A stretch of 64,000 nt of DNA from Acanthamoeba sp. SK_2022b (lineage: Eukaryota > Discosea > Longamoebia > Acanthamoebidae): the NCBI GenBank assembly GCA_027943245.1, contig JANDJZ010001746.1, positions 186,001 through 250,000 on the forward strand. The letters are read 5' to 3'. The notes under the pieces were generated by a model that saw only the letters and a program-made list of their open reading frames with translations, was not told the DNA's origin and searched no databases. Below, piece after piece: positions 1 through 10,714 of this stretch. The first letter of the stretch is position 1; each line of letters starts with the position of its first letter. The translations under genes and the position numbers were made by a program.

Positions 1-236
1 AACGCCAGGATACCGGTGGCCTGCGCCATGGCTTCCAGGATCAATACGCCTGGGAAAATCGGTTTGCCAGGGAAGTGGCCCTGGAAAAACGGTTCGTTCA
101 CCGATACGTTCTTCACCGCACGCAGATATTTGTGCTCTTCAAACTCGAGGACGCGGTCGACCAGCAAGAACGGGTAACGGTGAGGAAGCAGATCCAAAAT
201 TTCTGCAATATCCAGAGTATGAGTGTCAGTAGTCAA
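1..236 (-). CDS. fabZ: 3-hydroxyacyl-ACP dehydratase FabZ (partial, C-terminus outside window)
   Basis: FabZ dehydrates 3-hydroxyacyl-ACP in the type II fatty acid elongation cycle and competes with LpxA for the lipid A precursor. The first 78 residues are present. They match the family, including [14 protein letters not shown] and the active-site stretch [15 protein letters not shown] that carries the catalytic His. The start is a TTG at 236-234, giving [13 protein letters not shown] after the initiator; E. coli fabZ also uses TTG. It lies 160 bp downstream of lpxD on the same strand, as in the usual lpxD-fabZ-lpxA-lpxB order. The gene runs off the left edge, so its length cannot be judged. 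Confidence 0.95.
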   Translation of the reverse strand, partial: MTTDTHTLDIAEILDLLPHRYPFLLVDRVLEFEEHKYLRAVKNVSVNEPFFQGHFPGKPIFPGVLILEAMAQATGILA

Positions 237-396
237 AATACTCTTCCTGTCTCTAAAAACTGATGGCATCAACAACACGGCCTGCGCTGACCCCAAAAGG
301 AGATCATCATGCAGGCCGCAAATTAACATCTCTTTGCGCTTTTGGTCTCACGACCAACGCGTTTCGTTTTGTCCCCGTCAGGGCGGGCGGCAATGA

Positions 397-1419
397 TTAG
401 TCTTTTCCGACTTTACGTTCGACAGCTTTCAAGCGCTTGCTGATCTCATCGATATTCATCACCAACGCAGCGGTTTTACGCCAAACCTTGTTAGGCTGCA
501 ACGGAATGCCCGAAGAGTATACCCCAGGTTCGGTGATTGGTCGCATAACCATTCCCATTCCGGTAACAACAACCTTGTCGGCAATCTCCATGTGACCGTT
601 GATCACGCTGGCACCGCCGATCTGGCAGTAGCGGCCGATTTTCAGGCTGCCGGCCATGATCACGCCGCCGGCGACGGCGGTATTGTCGCCAATCACGACG
701 TTATGTGCAATCTGGCATTGGTTGTCGATGATAACACCATTCCCGATTTGGGTGTTATCCAAAGCGCCGCGGTCAATGGTGGTGCAAGCGCCGATTTCGA
801 CGCGATCGCCGATAATCACCGTGCCCAACTGAGGGATTTTGATCCACTCGCCGCGCTCGTTCGCATAGCCGAAACCGTCCGCGCCGATCACGGTGCCGGA
901 CTGGATCAGGCAGCGCTGGCCAATTTCAACCGCATGATAAATCGTGACGTTCGCCCACAGACGCGTTCCCGCGCCGATGCGTGCGTGTTTGCCAATGAAG
1001 CAACCCGGGCCGATAACCACGTTATCGCCCAGCACCGCACCCGACTCGATCACCGCGTTCGCCCCAATGGCGACGTTGTGCCCCAGCTGCGCTTCAGGCG
1101 AGATCACCGCGCTTGGCGCGATATCCTGCGCCGGCGCCGGCGTGGTGTCCATCAGCTGCGCCATGCGCGCGTAGGTCAGGTAAGGGTTCTTAACCACCAG
1201 CGCCGCAGTACGGCAGTGTGGTAAATCCGCTTCGGTAAGCACCACGGCGCTTGCCTGGCAGGAAGACAGCTGCTCTTGATAGCGGCTGTTTGACAAAAAC
1301 GTGATTTGGCCAGGCTGTGCCGAATGCATAGAAGCAATGCCGGTGATGACGAGATCGCCATCACCGTGCAATTGTGCATCCAACTGCTGCGCTAAATCAG
1401 CCAGTCGAATTGAAAGCAT
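397..1419 (-). CDS. lpxD: UDP-3-O-(3-hydroxyacyl)glucosamine N-acyltransferase LpxD
   Basis: LpxD adds the second 3-hydroxyacyl chain to UDP-3-O-acyl-glucosamine, the third step of lipid A synthesis, in the cytoplasm. The 340-residue protein has the expected N-terminal uridine-binding domain (about 1-100), followed by a left-handed beta-helix of hexapeptide repeats (about 105-315) and a C-terminal helix. The catalytic His is H239 in QCQIAHN. The length matches E. coli (341). The start is separated from the skp stop by only 3 bp, so it is cotranscribed with skp and bamA. Nothing is unusual. Confidence 0.98.
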   Translation of the reverse strand: MLSIRLADLAQQLDAQLHGDGDLVITGIASMHSAQPGQITFLSNSRYQEQLSSCQASAVVLTEADLPHCRTAALVVKNPYLTYARMAQLMDTTPAPAQDIAPSAVISPEAQLGHNVAIGANAVIESGAVLGDNVVIGPGCFIGKHARIGAGTRLWANVTIYHAVEIGQRCLIQSGTVIGADGFGYANERGEWIKIPQLGTVIIGDRVEIGACTTIDRGALDNTQIGNGVIIDNQCQIAHNVVIGDNTAVAGGVIMAGSLKIGRYCQIGGASVINGHMEIADKVVVTGMGMVMRPITEPGVYSSGIPLQPNKVWRKTAALVMNIDEISKRLKAVERKVGKD

Positions 1420-1422
1420 GTG

Positions 1423-1920
1423 TTATTTAACCTGTTTCAGCACGTCAGCAGTGATATCTTTGGAAGAGTCTGCATAGGCAACGGCGTTGGCGTCGATCAC
1501 CACGTCATAACCGCCTTTGCTGGCAACAGATTTCACAGCGTCCTGGATACGGCTCAGGATCTTGTTACGCTCTTCCATCTGGCGACGACGGTTGTCCTGC
1601 TCGAAAGCCTGCGCTTTCTGAGAGAACTGCTCGCGCTGTGCCATCACGTCTTTTTCCAACTTGCTGCGGTCGCTGGCTTTCATGGTAGCGCCGTCACGCT
1701 GCAGACGTTGCATTTTGGTCTGCAGGCTACGTTCCATGTTCTGGAGTTCGCTTGCACGGCCTTTAAACTCGTTTTCCAGCTGTTTAGCGACCGCTTCGCG
1801 GGCCGGCAGCTGTTGGAAAATGCTGGAGACGTTAACGACAGCGATCTTATCTGCTGCCTGAACGCCAGCTGAAGCAGCCATTGCTAAACCGAGGCCTGCG
1901 GCACACAACCACTTTTTCAC
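1423..1920 (-). CDS. skp: periplasmic chaperone Skp (OmpH)
   Basis: Skp is a trimeric periplasmic chaperone that holds unfolded outer-membrane proteins on their way to the BAM complex. I chose the GTG at 1920-1918 because it gives the family N-terminus (M)[21 protein letters not shown], a clean Sec signal peptide, and because AAGGAG lies just upstream. The longer upstream extension has no signal peptide. The mature part has the long coiled-coil tentacle region rich in Glu, Lys and Gln (about 45-130) and ends in ADVLKQVK as in E. coli. It is 165 residues long. It lies between bamA and lpxD, matching its role in feeding BamA. Confidence 0.96.
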   Translation of the reverse strand: MKKWLCAAGLGLAMAASAGVQAADKIAVVNVSSIFQQLPAREAVAKQLENEFKGRASELQNMERSLQTKMQRLQRDGATMKASDRSKLEKDVMAQREQFSQKAQAFEQDNRRRQMEERNKILSRIQDAVKSVASKGGYDVVIDANAVAYADSSKDITADVLKQVK

Positions 1921-1946
1921 TATAAACTCCTTACCATCACCCATTT

Positions 1947-1960
1947 GTGTCATATGACAC
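1947..1960. promoter_or_regulatory. 14-bp perfect palindrome in the bamA-skp gap
   Basis: GTGTCATATGACAC reads the same on both strands. It sits 27 bp upstream of the skp GTG start inside the 156-bp bamA-skp intergenic region. It could be an operator or an mRNA hairpin in front of skp. No regulator can be assigned from the sequence, and no obvious sigma-E promoter was found next to it. Confidence 0.35.
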
Positions 1961-2076
1961 TGAAGTACACAATTTGCCAGACTTATCCCACCAAACAATG
2001 AGAATCATCTCCCTCTGCCGGCGGGCGCCTGGCCATTGCGATTCTTAATAACTGTTATGCCCAGAGGCGAGACCCG

Positions 2077-4503
2077 TTACCAGGTCTTACCGATGTTAAA
2101 CTGGAACTGTTCGGACTTGTCGCCTTCGTATTTCTTGATCGGGTTGGCGTAAGAGAACACCAACGGCCCCAGCGGCGACATCCACTGCAGCGCGATACCG
2201 GCGGAAGAACGAATATTGCCCGCTTTACTGTAGTCAGGCACGCCGTACATCAGCGTTTCGTCGGTATTCTTCCACTTGGTATCCCACACGGTACCGGCAT
2301 CGATGAACAGCGACGTCCGCACGGAGTTGGCGTATTTCTCGCTGATGAACGGCGTCGGGGTGATCAGCTCCAGGCTGGCCACCGCCATGGCGTTACCGCC
2401 CACCGCGTCATCCGAGCTACAGATGCTCTGACGCGTGGTGGTGCTGCCGGCGTTGAACTGGCACTGGTACGAGTTGGAGTTGTAATACACCGCCTTCGGA
2501 CCGATGGTGTTGGACTGGAAGCCACGCACGGTGCTTGAACCACCGGCATAGAAGTTCTCATAGAACGGCATTTCCTTGCCGCCCAGCCCATCCGCGTAAC
2601 CCAGACGGCCACGGCCCAACAGCACCCAGGTGCGATCGTCATTGATCGGCACGTACTGAACGCTGTCCAGCGTCACCTTGTAGTATTCGTTGTCCGAGCC
2701 CGGAATGGTGACCTTGCCGTTCAACGTGGTGCGGTTACCCGACGTCGGGAAGTAGCCGCGGTCCAGGTTGTTGTAGGTCCAGCCCAGGTTCAGGGTAAAG
2801 TCGTCCGTCGAGTAGCTGGCGCGGTCAGTCTTGTTCGCATCCACGCCCATCGAGTCGAGATAACGCCACATGGCGATCTGCGGCTGCATGTTCGACAGGC
2901 CGTTGTGGACGTAGCCCAGGCCGGTACGCAACGAGTTGTTTTCGTTGATCGGGAAGCCCAGCGTGCCGTCAACACCGTAACTCTTGTTGGTGTAGTCGGA
3001 CAGGTCCGCGTTATCCGCTTTAAAGTCGTTGTAGAATACGCGGCCGCCCAGGCTCACACCGTCAACGGTGAAGTACGGGTTAGTGACCGAGAATTCGGTA
3101 TAGGTTTGGTAGTCGTTTTTGGTGCCGCTGATGCCGACCGAGTAGCCGGTACCCAACCAGTTGTCCTGCTGCACGCCGGCCTGGAAGCTGACGCCGCTCT
3201 CGGTGCCGTAACCGACGCCGAAGTTAAAGGTACCGGTGTTGCGCTCTTTCACCTTGTAGGTTACATCGACCTGATCGGCGGTGCCCGGCACGCGCTGGGT
3301 TTCCACGTCGACCGTTTCGAAGTAGCCCAGACGGTTCAGACGCTCTTTACCCTGCTCGACCTGTTCGTTGCCGAGCCAGGCGCCTTCCATCTGGCGCATT
3401 TCGCGACGCAGTACGGAATCCTTGCTGGTGTCGTTGCCTTCGAACTTGATGCGACGCACGTAGAAGCGGTTGCCCGCGTCGACGTTGACGTGCAGCTTGA
3501 CGGTTTTATCCGCGTCGTTGATCTCCGGCTGAGTGCCGACGCGCGGGTAGGCGTAACCATAACGGCCCAACATCGTTTTGATGTTGTCTTCCATTTTGGT
3601 CACCTTGCTGCCGTTATACAGCTCGCCCGGTTCGATCTTGGTGATCTGAGCAACTTCCGCCGAGTGGCCGGCCAGGTTGCCGTTCACGACAACATCGGAA
3701 AGCTTGTATTGATCGCCTTCGGTGATGTTGATGGTGATGTAGATGCCTTTTTTATCCGGCGTCAGGCTCACCTGGGTAGAATCGATGTTGAAGCGGGCAT
3801 AGCCGCGATCCAGATAGAAGCTGCGCAGGGTTTCGAGATCGCCCGCCAGTTTTTGCTTCTGGTATTTGCGATCGCCGACCAGGTTCCACCACGGCACCTC
3901 ATCACGCAGCTGGAAGCGCGAGATCAGTTCGTCGTTGGTGAAGGCATGGTTGCCGACGATGTTGATTTGTTGAATCTTGGCGGAGACCCCTTCCGTGAAC
4001 ACCAGCTTCAGGTCGACACGGTTGCGCGGCAGCGGCGTGACCACGGCTTTCACCGAGGCGCTGTATTTACCGACGCTGTAGTAGAAGTCTTCCAGCCCTT
4101 TTTCAATGCTGGAGATCGTGGTGCGGTCGAGCGCCTCGCCCACCCGGACGCCGGAGGCTTCCAGGTTCTGCTTGAGCATGTCATCCTTCACCGACTTGTT
4201 GCCGGAGAAGGTGATGCTGGCGATGGTAGGACGTTCCTTCACCTGCACGATCAACGTATTACCATCGCGCAGTACGCGCACGTCCTCGAAGTTGCCGGTG
4301 GCAAACAAGGCTCGGATAGTATTACTGATGTCATCGTCAGTGACGGTATCGCCGACGCGAACCGGCATGTTGAGTAACGCCGCACCGACGGCGACTCGCT
4401 GCAGGCCTTCGAAATGAATGTCTTTCACTACGAACCCGTCTGCACCGTATACGGTGGCGCTGCCAAACAGCAGCGACGCTATGAGCAACTTTTTCATCGC
4501 CAT
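2077..4503 (-). CDS. bamA: outer membrane assembly factor BamA
   Basis: BamA is the central beta-barrel of the BAM complex, which folds and inserts outer-membrane proteins. The 808-residue protein has a signal peptide ([21 protein letters not shown], cleaved before DGF), five POTRA domains (about 21-420) and a C-terminal Omp85 barrel. The conserved lid-lock motif [11 protein letters not shown] is present in the barrel, and the protein ends in FNIGKTW with an aromatic last residue as in E. coli. Differences from E. coli are concentrated in barrel loops, for example a shortened Cys-containing extracellular loop around 2420-2470. It lies between rseP and skp. Confidence 0.99.
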   Translation of the reverse strand: MAMKKLLIASLLFGSATVYGADGFVVKDIHFEGLQRVAVGAALLNMPVRVGDTVTDDDISNTIRALFATGNFEDVRVLRDGNTLIVQVKERPTIASITFSGNKSVKDDMLKQNLEASGVRVGEALDRTTISSIEKGLEDFYYSVGKYSASVKAVVTPLPRNRVDLKLVFTEGVSAKIQQINIVGNHAFTNDELISRFQLRDEVPWWNLVGDRKYQKQKLAGDLETLRSFYLDRGYARFNIDSTQVSLTPDKKGIYITINITEGDQYKLSDVVVNGNLAGHSAEVAQITKIEPGELYNGSKVTKMEDNIKTMLGRYGYAYPRVGTQPEINDADKTVKLHVNVDAGNRFYVRRIKFEGNDTSKDSVLRREMRQMEGAWLGNEQVEQGKERLNRLGYFETVDVETQRVPGTADQVDVTYKVKERNTGTFNFGVGYGTESGVSFQAGVQQDNWLGTGYSVGISGTKNDYQTYTEFSVTNPYFTVDGVSLGGRVFYNDFKADNADLSDYTNKSYGVDGTLGFPINENNSLRTGLGYVHNGLSNMQPQIAMWRYLDSMGVDANKTDRASYSTDDFTLNLGWTYNNLDRGYFPTSGNRTTLNGKVTIPGSDNEYYKVTLDSVQYVPINDDRTWVLLGRGRLGYADGLGGKEMPFYENFYAGGSSTVRGFQSNTIGPKAVYYNSNSYQCQFNAGSTTTRQSICSSDDAVGGNAMAVASLELITPTPFISEKYANSVRTSLFIDAGTVWDTKWKNTDETLMYGVPDYSKAGNIRSSAGIALQWMSPLGPLVFSYANPIKKYEGDKSEQFQFNIGKTW

Positions 4504-4538
4504 CGTTGTTATGCGTTCTTCCTAACCTATCCCCGCCC

Positions 4539-5897
4539 CTAAAGGCGGGAAAAATCATTGAAAAGTGCAAGACCCATCAACAACACCAGCACGATCGAAC
4601 CTATGCGGTAGCTGTAGTCCTGTACTCGCTCGGAAACCGGCCCACCCTTCAGCTTTTCTATCGCCAGGAAGAGGAGATGCCCACCATCTAACACCGGTAA
4701 TGGGAACAGGTTGATGATCCCCAGGTTGACGCTAATCAACGCCAGGAACATCAGATAATACACGAACCCGACTCCGGCTGACGCCCCTGCTCCCTGTGCA
4801 ATCGAGATCGGGCCACTCAGGTTGTTCAGCTTTACATCACCGGTTATTAATTTGCCCAGCATGTTAACCGTCAGCCGCATCAGCTGCCAGGTCTTGTCGC
4901 CGGCCTGATACAGCGCCGGGAACGGTCCATACTGGCGAATCGTCTTATACTCGTCCGGCAGCGGCAGCACCTTTGGAATGATGCCTGCAAAACCCACCGA
5001 TTTGTCTTTTCCCACCGGCTTTGTATCCGGTATCAGCGTCAAAGACAAGGGGGCGCCGTTTCTTTCAATCTCCAAAGCCAGCGGTTGCCCCGGGCCATCG
5101 TGGATACGCTTCACCAGCGTCTGCCAACGACCCAACGGCTGACCATCGACTTTAACGATCCTGTCCCCCGCTTGTAAACCCGCCTTTTGCGCCGCCGAGT
5201 CAGGCTGCACTTCCGCCAACACGGATTCAATCTGCGGGCCGCGCGGCATAATGCCCAGCGCGACAACGGGATCCTGCTTGTCCGGCTCAAAGTTCCACTG
5301 GCGCAAATCCAGGGTTTTGGTCACTACCTGCGAAGAGCCGAATGGCGCGACGCCGACTTCGGTTTGCGCATCGCCAATCTTCGCCACCAGCGCCAGACGA
5401 ACTGACTCCCAATCAGGCGTTTCGATGCCGTCAACCGACTTTAGTTCCATGCCAGACGAAATTTCGGCCTTGGCGGCGATGGATTGCGGCGCGATTTCGC
5501 CGATCACCGGGCGGAAACTCGGCACGCCGATGATGAACACCAGCCAGTAGGCAAGGATAGCAAACAGGAAGTTGGCGATGGGGCCGGCGCTGATGATGGC
5601 CGCGCGCTGCCAGACGGTTTTGTTGTTGAAGGCCTGATGGCGCATTTCCGGCGCCACCGACTCCACGCGCTCGTCCAGCATCTTCACGTAGCCGCCGAGC
5701 GGAATCAAGGCAATGACGTACTCGGTGCCCTGGCGATCGGTGCGGCGCCACAGCGCGCGACCGAAGCCGATGGAGAAACGTTCAACGCGCACGCCGCAAC
5801 GGCGGGCAACCCAAAAGTGTCCGAACTCGTGCACGGTTATCAAGATACCGAGCGCAATCAGAAACGCCACCAGGTTCCAAAGCACGCTGACCATCAT
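4539..5897 (-). CDS. rseP: sigma-E regulator site-2 protease RseP
   Basis: RseP is an inner-membrane zinc metalloprotease that cuts RseA within the membrane after DegS cleavage, releasing sigma-E; it also clears remnant signal peptides. The 452-residue protein has the zinc motif HEFGH at residues 23-27 in the first membrane helix, two tandem PDZ domains in the periplasmic part (about 115-310) and the third zinc ligand in the C-terminal [10 protein letters not shown] motif. The ATG at 5897 is used; a second Met follows immediately. It sits between cdsA (24-bp gap) and bamA, so the envelope-stress protease and the OMP assembly factor are in one transcription unit. Confidence 0.98.
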   Translation of the reverse strand: MMVSVLWNLVAFLIALGILITVHEFGHFWVARRCGVRVERFSIGFGRALWRRTDRQGTEYVIALIPLGGYVKMLDERVESVAPEMRHQAFNNKTVWQRAAIISAGPIANFLFAILAYWLVFIIGVPSFRPVIGEIAPQSIAAKAEISSGMELKSVDGIETPDWESVRLALVAKIGDAQTEVGVAPFGSSQVVTKTLDLRQWNFEPDKQDPVVALGIMPRGPQIESVLAEVQPDSAAQKAGLQAGDRIVKVDGQPLGRWQTLVKRIHDGPGQPLALEIERNGAPLSLTLIPDTKPVGKDKSVGFAGIIPKVLPLPDEYKTIRQYGPFPALYQAGDKTWQLMRLTVNMLGKLITGDVKLNNLSGPISIAQGAGASAGVGFVYYLMFLALISVNLGIINLFPLPVLDGGHLLFLAIEKLKGGPVSERVQDYSYRIGSIVLVLLMGLALFNDFSRL

Positions 5898-5921
5898 CCC
5901 TCACTTTCCGTCATCGACGGA

Positions 5922-6764
5922 TTAAAACACCAACAGCATCAGGCAGGCAAACACCGGCACCGCCGCGGTCAGGCTGTCGATACGATCCAGTATGCCGCCA
6001 TGACCGGGGATCAAATGACCGCTGTCCTTGATGCCCGCTTCGCGTTTGAACATGCTTTCGGTCAAATCGCCCAGTACCGAAGCCAGCGCGGCGAGCACCG
6101 AACAGGCCAACAGGGTGGTCGGCACCACGTTCAGTGGCGCATAGCGGCCGAACAGCCAGGAGATTACCGCCGACGTCAACAACCCGCCGATCAGCCCTTC
6201 CCAGGTTTTGCCCGGTGAGACCTTCGGCGCCAACTTATGCTTGCCGAACAGCTTGCCGAACATGTAGGCGCCGGAATCCGCGCCCCACACCAGCAGCATC
6301 ACGTACAGCAGCCACCAGGCGCCAGTAAACGGGTTTTGCTCGTAGCCGTACTGGCGCAGCGCCAGCATGCCCCAGAAGAACGGCACGATGGTCAGCAGGC
6401 CGAACAGCAGGCGCAGCGGGCGCGAGTTGCGCCAGATAGCGGCCGAGCCGGGGTAGAACAGCACCAGCAGCAGCGCCGCCAGCCACCAGACCAGCGACAG
6501 CCACAGCGAGCCGCTCACCTGCGGCACGGATTGATGGTACGCGGGAACGCTGAGCATCATCAGCGCCAGCAGAAAACCGCACAGTATCGCCAGCCAGATG
6601 CGCTGCGAACGGGAGGTAAAACCGGCCAGTTGGCCCCACTCCCAGGCTGCTAACATGCACACGACGAGCGTTACCAGAGCAAAGGCCAGCGGCGGCAACA
6701 GGAACAGCGCCGCGATAACGATCGGGATTAAAATCAGAGCAGTTATGAGGCGATACTTCAGCAA
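5922..6764 (-). CDS. cdsA: phosphatidate cytidylyltransferase CdsA
   Basis: CdsA makes CDP-diacylglycerol from phosphatidic acid and CTP, the branch point of all membrane phospholipids. The 280-residue protein is a polytopic membrane protein with about eight hydrophobic segments. Near the C-terminus it carries the family signature SMFKREAGIKDSGHLIPGHG followed by GILDRIDS. The length matches E. coli (285). It starts 9 bp after the uppS stop, indicating translational coupling. Confidence 0.97.
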   Translation of the reverse strand: MLKYRLITALILIPIVIAALFLLPPLAFALVTLVVCMLAAWEWGQLAGFTSRSQRIWLAILCGFLLALMMLSVPAYHQSVPQVSGSLWLSLVWWLAALLLVLFYPGSAAIWRNSRPLRLLFGLLTIVPFFWGMLALRQYGYEQNPFTGAWWLLYVMLLVWGADSGAYMFGKLFGKHKLAPKVSPGKTWEGLIGGLLTSAVISWLFGRYAPLNVVPTTLLACSVLAALASVLGDLTESMFKREAGIKDSGHLIPGHGGILDRIDSLTAAVPVFACLMLLVF

Positions 6765-6773
6765 AAGTTCTCC

Positions 6774-7532
6774 CTAGGACGCATCGGCGCCGATAGGTGT
6801 TGTTCCCCCGAAGCGGCGCTCACGTTGTGCAAATGCATTCAGCGCACCTTCAAAGACAAGTTCATCGAAATCAGGCCAGAGCACATCCGTAAAGTAAAGT
6901 TCAGCATAGGCGATTTGCCACAGCAGGAAGTTACTGATGCGATGCTCGCCACCGGTGCGGATAACCAGATCCACCGGCGCCAGGTCGCTCATGCAAACCC
7001 GCTCGCTCAATAATTCCTCGCTGATCTGATCCGGGTGCAACTCTCCCACCCGTACCCGTTCGGCCAGCTCCCTTACTCCCTGAATGATATCCCAACGGCC
7101 GCCGTAGTTGGCAGCGATATTGAGCGTCAGGCCATCGTTATTTTCCGTCAGCGCTTCAGAGCGGCGGATCCGCTCCTGCAAACGCGAGCTGAACCGGCTG
7201 ATATCGCCGATCACCCGCAGCCTGACGTTATGTTTATGCAGGCTTTTTACTTCACTATCCAGAGCACGGACAAAAAGCTCCATCAGGGCGGAGACTTCCT
7301 GCACCGGACGGTTCCAGTTTTCGCTGCTGAAGGCATAAAGCGTGAGCGCATCTAAATGGTGGCTGGCGGCAAAACTGACCGCGCGGCGAACCGATTTCAC
7401 CCCTGCTTTATGACCGAAGACACGTAACTTGCCCTGACGTTTGGCCCAGCGTCCGTTACCGTCCATGATGATGGCGACATGGCGCGGCCCCGGGGAAGAT
7501 GGATTAGCCTCTTGTTGGTTTGCGGACGACAT
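6774..7532 (-). CDS. uppS: undecaprenyl diphosphate synthase UppS (IspU)
   Basis: UppS is a cis-prenyltransferase that extends farnesyl diphosphate to the C55 lipid carrier used for peptidoglycan and O-antigen. The 252-residue protein has the catalytic MDGNGRWAK motif (D24), the conserved SSENW segment, and the [15 protein letters not shown] region that binds IPP. The length matches the E. coli enzyme (253). It is the first gene of the uppS-cdsA-rseP-bamA run; upstream lies a 277-bp gap that holds the dxr terminator. Confidence 0.98.
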   Translation of the reverse strand: MSSANQQEANPSSPGPRHVAIIMDGNGRWAKRQGKLRVFGHKAGVKSVRRAVSFAASHHLDALTLYAFSSENWNRPVQEVSALMELFVRALDSEVKSLHKHNVRLRVIGDISRFSSRLQERIRRSEALTENNDGLTLNIAANYGGRWDIIQGVRELAERVRVGELHPDQISEELLSERVCMSDLAPVDLVIRTGGEHRISNFLLWQIAYAELYFTDVLWPDFDELVFEGALNAFAQRERRFGGTTPIGADAS

Positions 7533-7596
7533 AACTCGTACTTATTTCCTCAATAGAAATATAACTGCCTTTCCGGAACATCAGGCCCTTACGCGC

Positions 7597-7625
7597 AAAA
7601 AAAGCCGTGTGCCCGACACGGCTTT
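7597..7625 (-). terminator. Rho-independent terminator of dxr
   Basis: On the minus strand a 10-bp stem (AAAGCCGTGT paired with ACACGGCTTT) with a five-base loop is followed by a T-run. It lies about 185 bp downstream of the dxr stop and 65 bp upstream of uppS. Confidence 0.85.
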
Positions 7626-7809
7626 CAGCCTGCCCTCGCGATGCCCGGCGCAGCCGGGTCGCCATTGACGCACAGGGCGCCAATCGGGCCATAATTCAAC
7701 GGTATAACCGCTGACAGGTGGCGCAGACTATACCACCTCAGCGGAGCATGAACAAACGGCCCAGCTGCGGCATACGCGAATTACGAGCAAAATCGGATAA
7801 TCGCCGTGC

Positions 7810-9006
7810 TCAACCGCGCAACGCGCGAACGCGCTCCTCGGCGGCGGCGCGCGCCTGGCGGTCAATGTCTAAGACCGCTTCGATGCACGTCGGTTCCTGC
7901 AGCGCGAGGCGCTCGACGACCTGCCGGTTGACCGCGGCAATGTCGGTAAAGCGAATCTGCTGCTGCAAAAATGCCGCCACGGCGATTTCATTCGCCGCGT
8001 TCAGTGCGGTGGTCGCCGCCTGGCCGGCGTCGAACGCTTCGATCGCCAAATACAGGCAAGGATAGCGCTCGCGCTCCGGTTCGGCGAAGGTCAGCGAACC
8101 GATGCGGCAGAAGTCCAGCGCTTCCACGCCGGAGTTTACGCGCTGCGGATACGCCATCGCATGGGCGATCGGCGTGCGCATATCCGGCGTACCCAGCTGC
8201 GCCAGCACGCTGCCGTCGGCATAGCGCACCATCGAGTGAATCACCGACTGCGGGTGCAGGATCACTTCCATTTGCTCGGCCGAGGCGTTAAACAGCCAGC
8301 GGGCCTCAATGTATTCCAGACCTTTGTTCATCATGGTGGCGGAGTCCACCGAGATCTTGCGGCCCATCGACCAGTTCGGGTGGGCACAGGCTTGATCCGG
8401 GGTCATCGCGGCGAACTGCTCCAGCGGCGTGGTGCGGAACGGGCCGCCTGAGCCGGTAAGCACGATGCGCGAAACGCCATGACTGTCCAGGGAAGAGTAT
8501 CCCAACTGACGCTGAATGCTCTCAGGCAAACTCTGAAAAATCGCGTTGTGTTCGCTGTCGAGCGGCAGCAGCTGCGCCTGGCTTTGCCGCACTGCGTCCA
8601 TAAACAGACGGCCGCAGGTGACCAGCGACTCCTTGTTGGCCAGCAACACCTGCTTGCCTGCGCGGATCGCCGCCAGCGTCGGCAGCAGCCCTGCGGCGCC
8701 GACAATGGCCGCCGTCACTTGATCGACGTCATCCAACGCCGCCAGTTCGCAGGCCGCTTGTTCCCCGGCCAAGACCTCGGTAGCGACGCCGTTTTCCACC
8801 AGAATGGCGCGCAGCTCGCGAGCGGCGCTTTCCTCAGCCATCGCGGCGAAGGCGGGCCGGAATTCCATGCATTGCTGCGCCATGACCGCGACGTTGCGGC
8901 TGGCCACCAGTGCTTTGATCGCAAAACGGTCGGGATTAGCCCTGACCACGGCCAGGGTGCTGGTCCCTACCGAGCCGGTCGAGCCAAGAATGGTCAGTTG
9001 CTTCAT
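7810..9006 (-). CDS. dxr: 1-deoxy-D-xylulose 5-phosphate reductoisomerase Dxr (IspC)
   Basis: Dxr converts DXP to 2-C-methyl-D-erythritol 4-phosphate, the first committed step of the MEP isoprenoid pathway and the target of fosmidomycin. The start at 9006 gives (M)[13 protein letters not shown], with the NADPH-binding loop at the N-terminus, and a 398-residue protein as in E. coli; the open frame continues 39 codons upstream but that part is not conserved. The metal and substrate motifs [10 protein letters not shown] and [19 protein letters not shown] are intact. Its isoprenoid product feeds UppS, encoded just downstream. Confidence 0.97.
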   Translation of the reverse strand: MKQLTILGSTGSVGTSTLAVVRANPDRFAIKALVASRNVAVMAQQCMEFRPAFAAMAEESAARELRAILVENGVATEVLAGEQAACELAALDDVDQVTAAIVGAAGLLPTLAAIRAGKQVLLANKESLVTCGRLFMDAVRQSQAQLLPLDSEHNAIFQSLPESIQRQLGYSSLDSHGVSRIVLTGSGGPFRTTPLEQFAAMTPDQACAHPNWSMGRKISVDSATMMNKGLEYIEARWLFNASAEQMEVILHPQSVIHSMVRYADGSVLAQLGTPDMRTPIAHAMAYPQRVNSGVEALDFCRIGSLTFAEPERERYPCLYLAIEAFDAGQAATTALNAANEIAVAAFLQQQIRFTDIAAVNRQVVERLALQEPTCIEAVLDIDRQARAAAEERVRALRG

Positions 9007-9113
9007 GAGTTCACTCTGAATAACTGTCTGATGAGATCGGAGGTGCTCCAGTGTGGAACCTTGGACACCGCTTGTCCATGATCTTTCAGTACGATGAAAC
9101 GGGATCTGCGCCA

Positions 9114-9150
9114 CAAAAAACAAAGCGCCGCCCAGGCGACGCTTTTTTTC
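9114..9150 (-). terminator. Rho-independent terminator of frr
   Basis: A GC-rich hairpin (AAAGCGCCGCC against GGCGACGCTTT, one mismatch) lies just after the frr stop. On the minus strand it is followed by TTTGTTTTTTG. A-tracts and T-tracts on both sides make it potentially bidirectional. Confidence 0.8.
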
Positions 9151-9163
9151 TGCGCGATGCTGA

Positions 9164-9721
9164 TTAGAAATCCATCAGCTCTTTTTCTTTCTCTGCCAGC
9201 GCGGCATCGACCAGCTTGATGTAAGCGTCGGTCATTTTCTGAATCTCGTCTTGTGAACGACGTTCTTCGTCTTCGCTGATCTCTTTGTCTTTCAGCAGCG
9301 CCTTGACCTTGTCGTTAGCGTCGCGACGCACGTTACGCACCGCTACGCGGCCCTGCTCGGCTTCGCCGCGTACGATCTTGATCAGATCCTTACGACGTTC
9401 TTCGGTCAGCGGAGGCAGCGGAACGCGAATGTCAGAGCCGGCGGAAGACGGGTTGAGGCCCAGATCGGAGCTCATGATCGCTTTCTCAACGGCCTGGCTC
9501 AGGCTGCGGTCGAACACGTTGATTTTCAGCGTGCGGGAGTCTTCCACGGTCACGTTGGCCAGCTGGCGCAGCGGCGTAGCGGCGCCGTAGTATTCCACCA
9601 TGATGCCGTCCAGAATGCTTGGAGAAGCGCGGCCGGTGCGGATCTTGCTGATTTGATTTTTGAATGCTTCTACGCTTTTTTCCATGCGTGAATCAGCATC
9701 TTTTCTGATTTCATTAGTCAC
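9164..9721 (-). CDS. frr: ribosome recycling factor
   Basis: RRF acts with EF-G to split the post-termination ribosome. The 185-residue length equals the E. coli protein. The conserved domain I helices include [18 protein letters not shown] near the N-terminus, and [20 protein letters not shown] leads into the C-terminal helix. It follows pyrH with a gap of about 120 bp on the same strand, in the universal rpsB-tsf-pyrH-frr order. Confidence 0.98.
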   Translation of the reverse strand: MTNEIRKDADSRMEKSVEAFKNQISKIRTGRASPSILDGIMVEYYGAATPLRQLANVTVEDSRTLKINVFDRSLSQAVEKAIMSSDLGLNPSSAGSDIRVPLPPLTEERRKDLIKIVRGEAEQGRVAVRNVRRDANDKVKALLKDKEISEDEERRSQDEIQKMTDAYIKLVDAALAEKEKELMDF

Positions 9722-9840
9722 GTTGCAAACCCTTGGAAGCTGGTTACTTGGCAGGCGATACTCAAGTATAGCCCGTAATCGTACTCGGAGAGCGCGCGGC
9801 GCCTGGCGTCACGCGCACCGAAAAAGGGGTGTGAACAGCC

Positions 9841-10566
9841 TTATTTGCTGATCAGCGTACCTTCGTTCTCACCCATCACCACGCGGCGCAGCGCGCCAGG
9901 CTTGTTCATGTTGAACACGCGGATCGGCAAGCCGTGATCGCGGGCCAGCGTAAACGCCGCCAGATCCATCACTTTCAGCTCGCGCTCCAGCACGTCCTGA
10001 TAGGTTAATTGTTCATACAGCGTCGCATCCGGGTTTTTCACCGGATCGGCGGAGTATACGCCATCCACTTTGGTGGCTTTCAGCACCACGTCCGCTTCGA
10101 TCTCGATACCGCGCAGGCAAGCGGCGGAATCGGTGGTGAAGAACGGGTTGCCGGTACCGGCGGAGAAGATCACCACGCGGTTGTTGCGCAGCAGGCTGAT
10201 AGCCTCTGCCCAACTGTAATTGTCACATACGCCGTTCAGCGGGATCGCCGACATCAGGCGGGCGTTCACATAGGCACGGTGCAGTGCATCACGCATAGCC
10301 AGGCCGTTCATCACGGTAGCCAGCATTCCCATGTGGTCGCCCACTACGCGGTTCATGCCGGCTTGCGCCAGGCCCGCGCCGCGGAACAGGTTCCCGCCGC
10401 CAATAACTACACCGACCTGAATTCCCAGTTCGACCAGCTCTTTCACTTCCTGAGCCATGCGATCCAAAACGCTGGCGTCGATACCAAAACCTTCTGCACC
10501 TTGCAGGGCTTCGCCACTCAGTTTAAGCAGAATACGCTGATATACGGGTTTTGCATTGGTTGCCAT
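9841..10566 (-). CDS. pyrH: uridylate kinase PyrH
   Basis: PyrH phosphorylates UMP to UDP and is a hexameric, GTP-activated, UTP-inhibited member of the amino acid kinase family. The 241-residue protein has [11 protein letters not shown] near the N-terminus (phosphate-binding Lys), GGGNLFRG, and the [16 protein letters not shown] segment typical of the family. The length matches E. coli. It lies between tsf and frr on the minus strand. Confidence 0.98.
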   Translation of the reverse strand: MATNAKPVYQRILLKLSGEALQGAEGFGIDASVLDRMAQEVKELVELGIQVGVVIGGGNLFRGAGLAQAGMNRVVGDHMGMLATVMNGLAMRDALHRAYVNARLMSAIPLNGVCDNYSWAEAISLLRNNRVVIFSAGTGNPFFTTDSAACLRGIEIEADVVLKATKVDGVYSADPVKNPDATLYEQLTYQDVLERELKVMDLAAFTLARDHGLPIRVFNMNKPGALRRVVMGENEGTLISK

Positions 10567-10680
10567 GGTGTTCTGTCCTAAGAAGCAGTATTAGTATTGG
10601 GGATTTCAGCCGATGAAACGCGCCTGAGGTGAGAATCACGCTGCAGGGCCTGCCACCGGTGTAATTCTGGCTGGATAGTA

Positions 10681-10704
10681 TGGAACCGCCAGACGGCGGT
10701 TCCA
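10681..10704 (-). terminator. hairpin between tsf and pyrH (possible partial terminator)
   Basis: TGGAACCGCC and GGCGGTTCCA form a perfect 10-bp stem with a 4-base loop directly after the tsf stop codon. No T-run follows on the minus strand, so it may act as a weak terminator, a processing site or an mRNA-stabilising 3' end rather than a full stop. Confidence 0.55.
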
Positions 10705-10714
10705 TCGACAGTCA

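Noticed and set aside
308..326. A 5-codon frame with a good ribosome site (AGGAG) on the plus strand in the fabZ-lpxD gap
   Set aside because: It is far too short and antisense to the operon; a chance match.
2905..4377. A 490-codon open frame opposite bamA
   Set aside because: Same antisense artefact; composition is unlike a real protein and bamA is certain.
9007..9123. N-terminal extension of dxr (39 codons)
   Set aside because: It reaches into the frr terminator and is not conserved; the internal ATG gives the exact family length.
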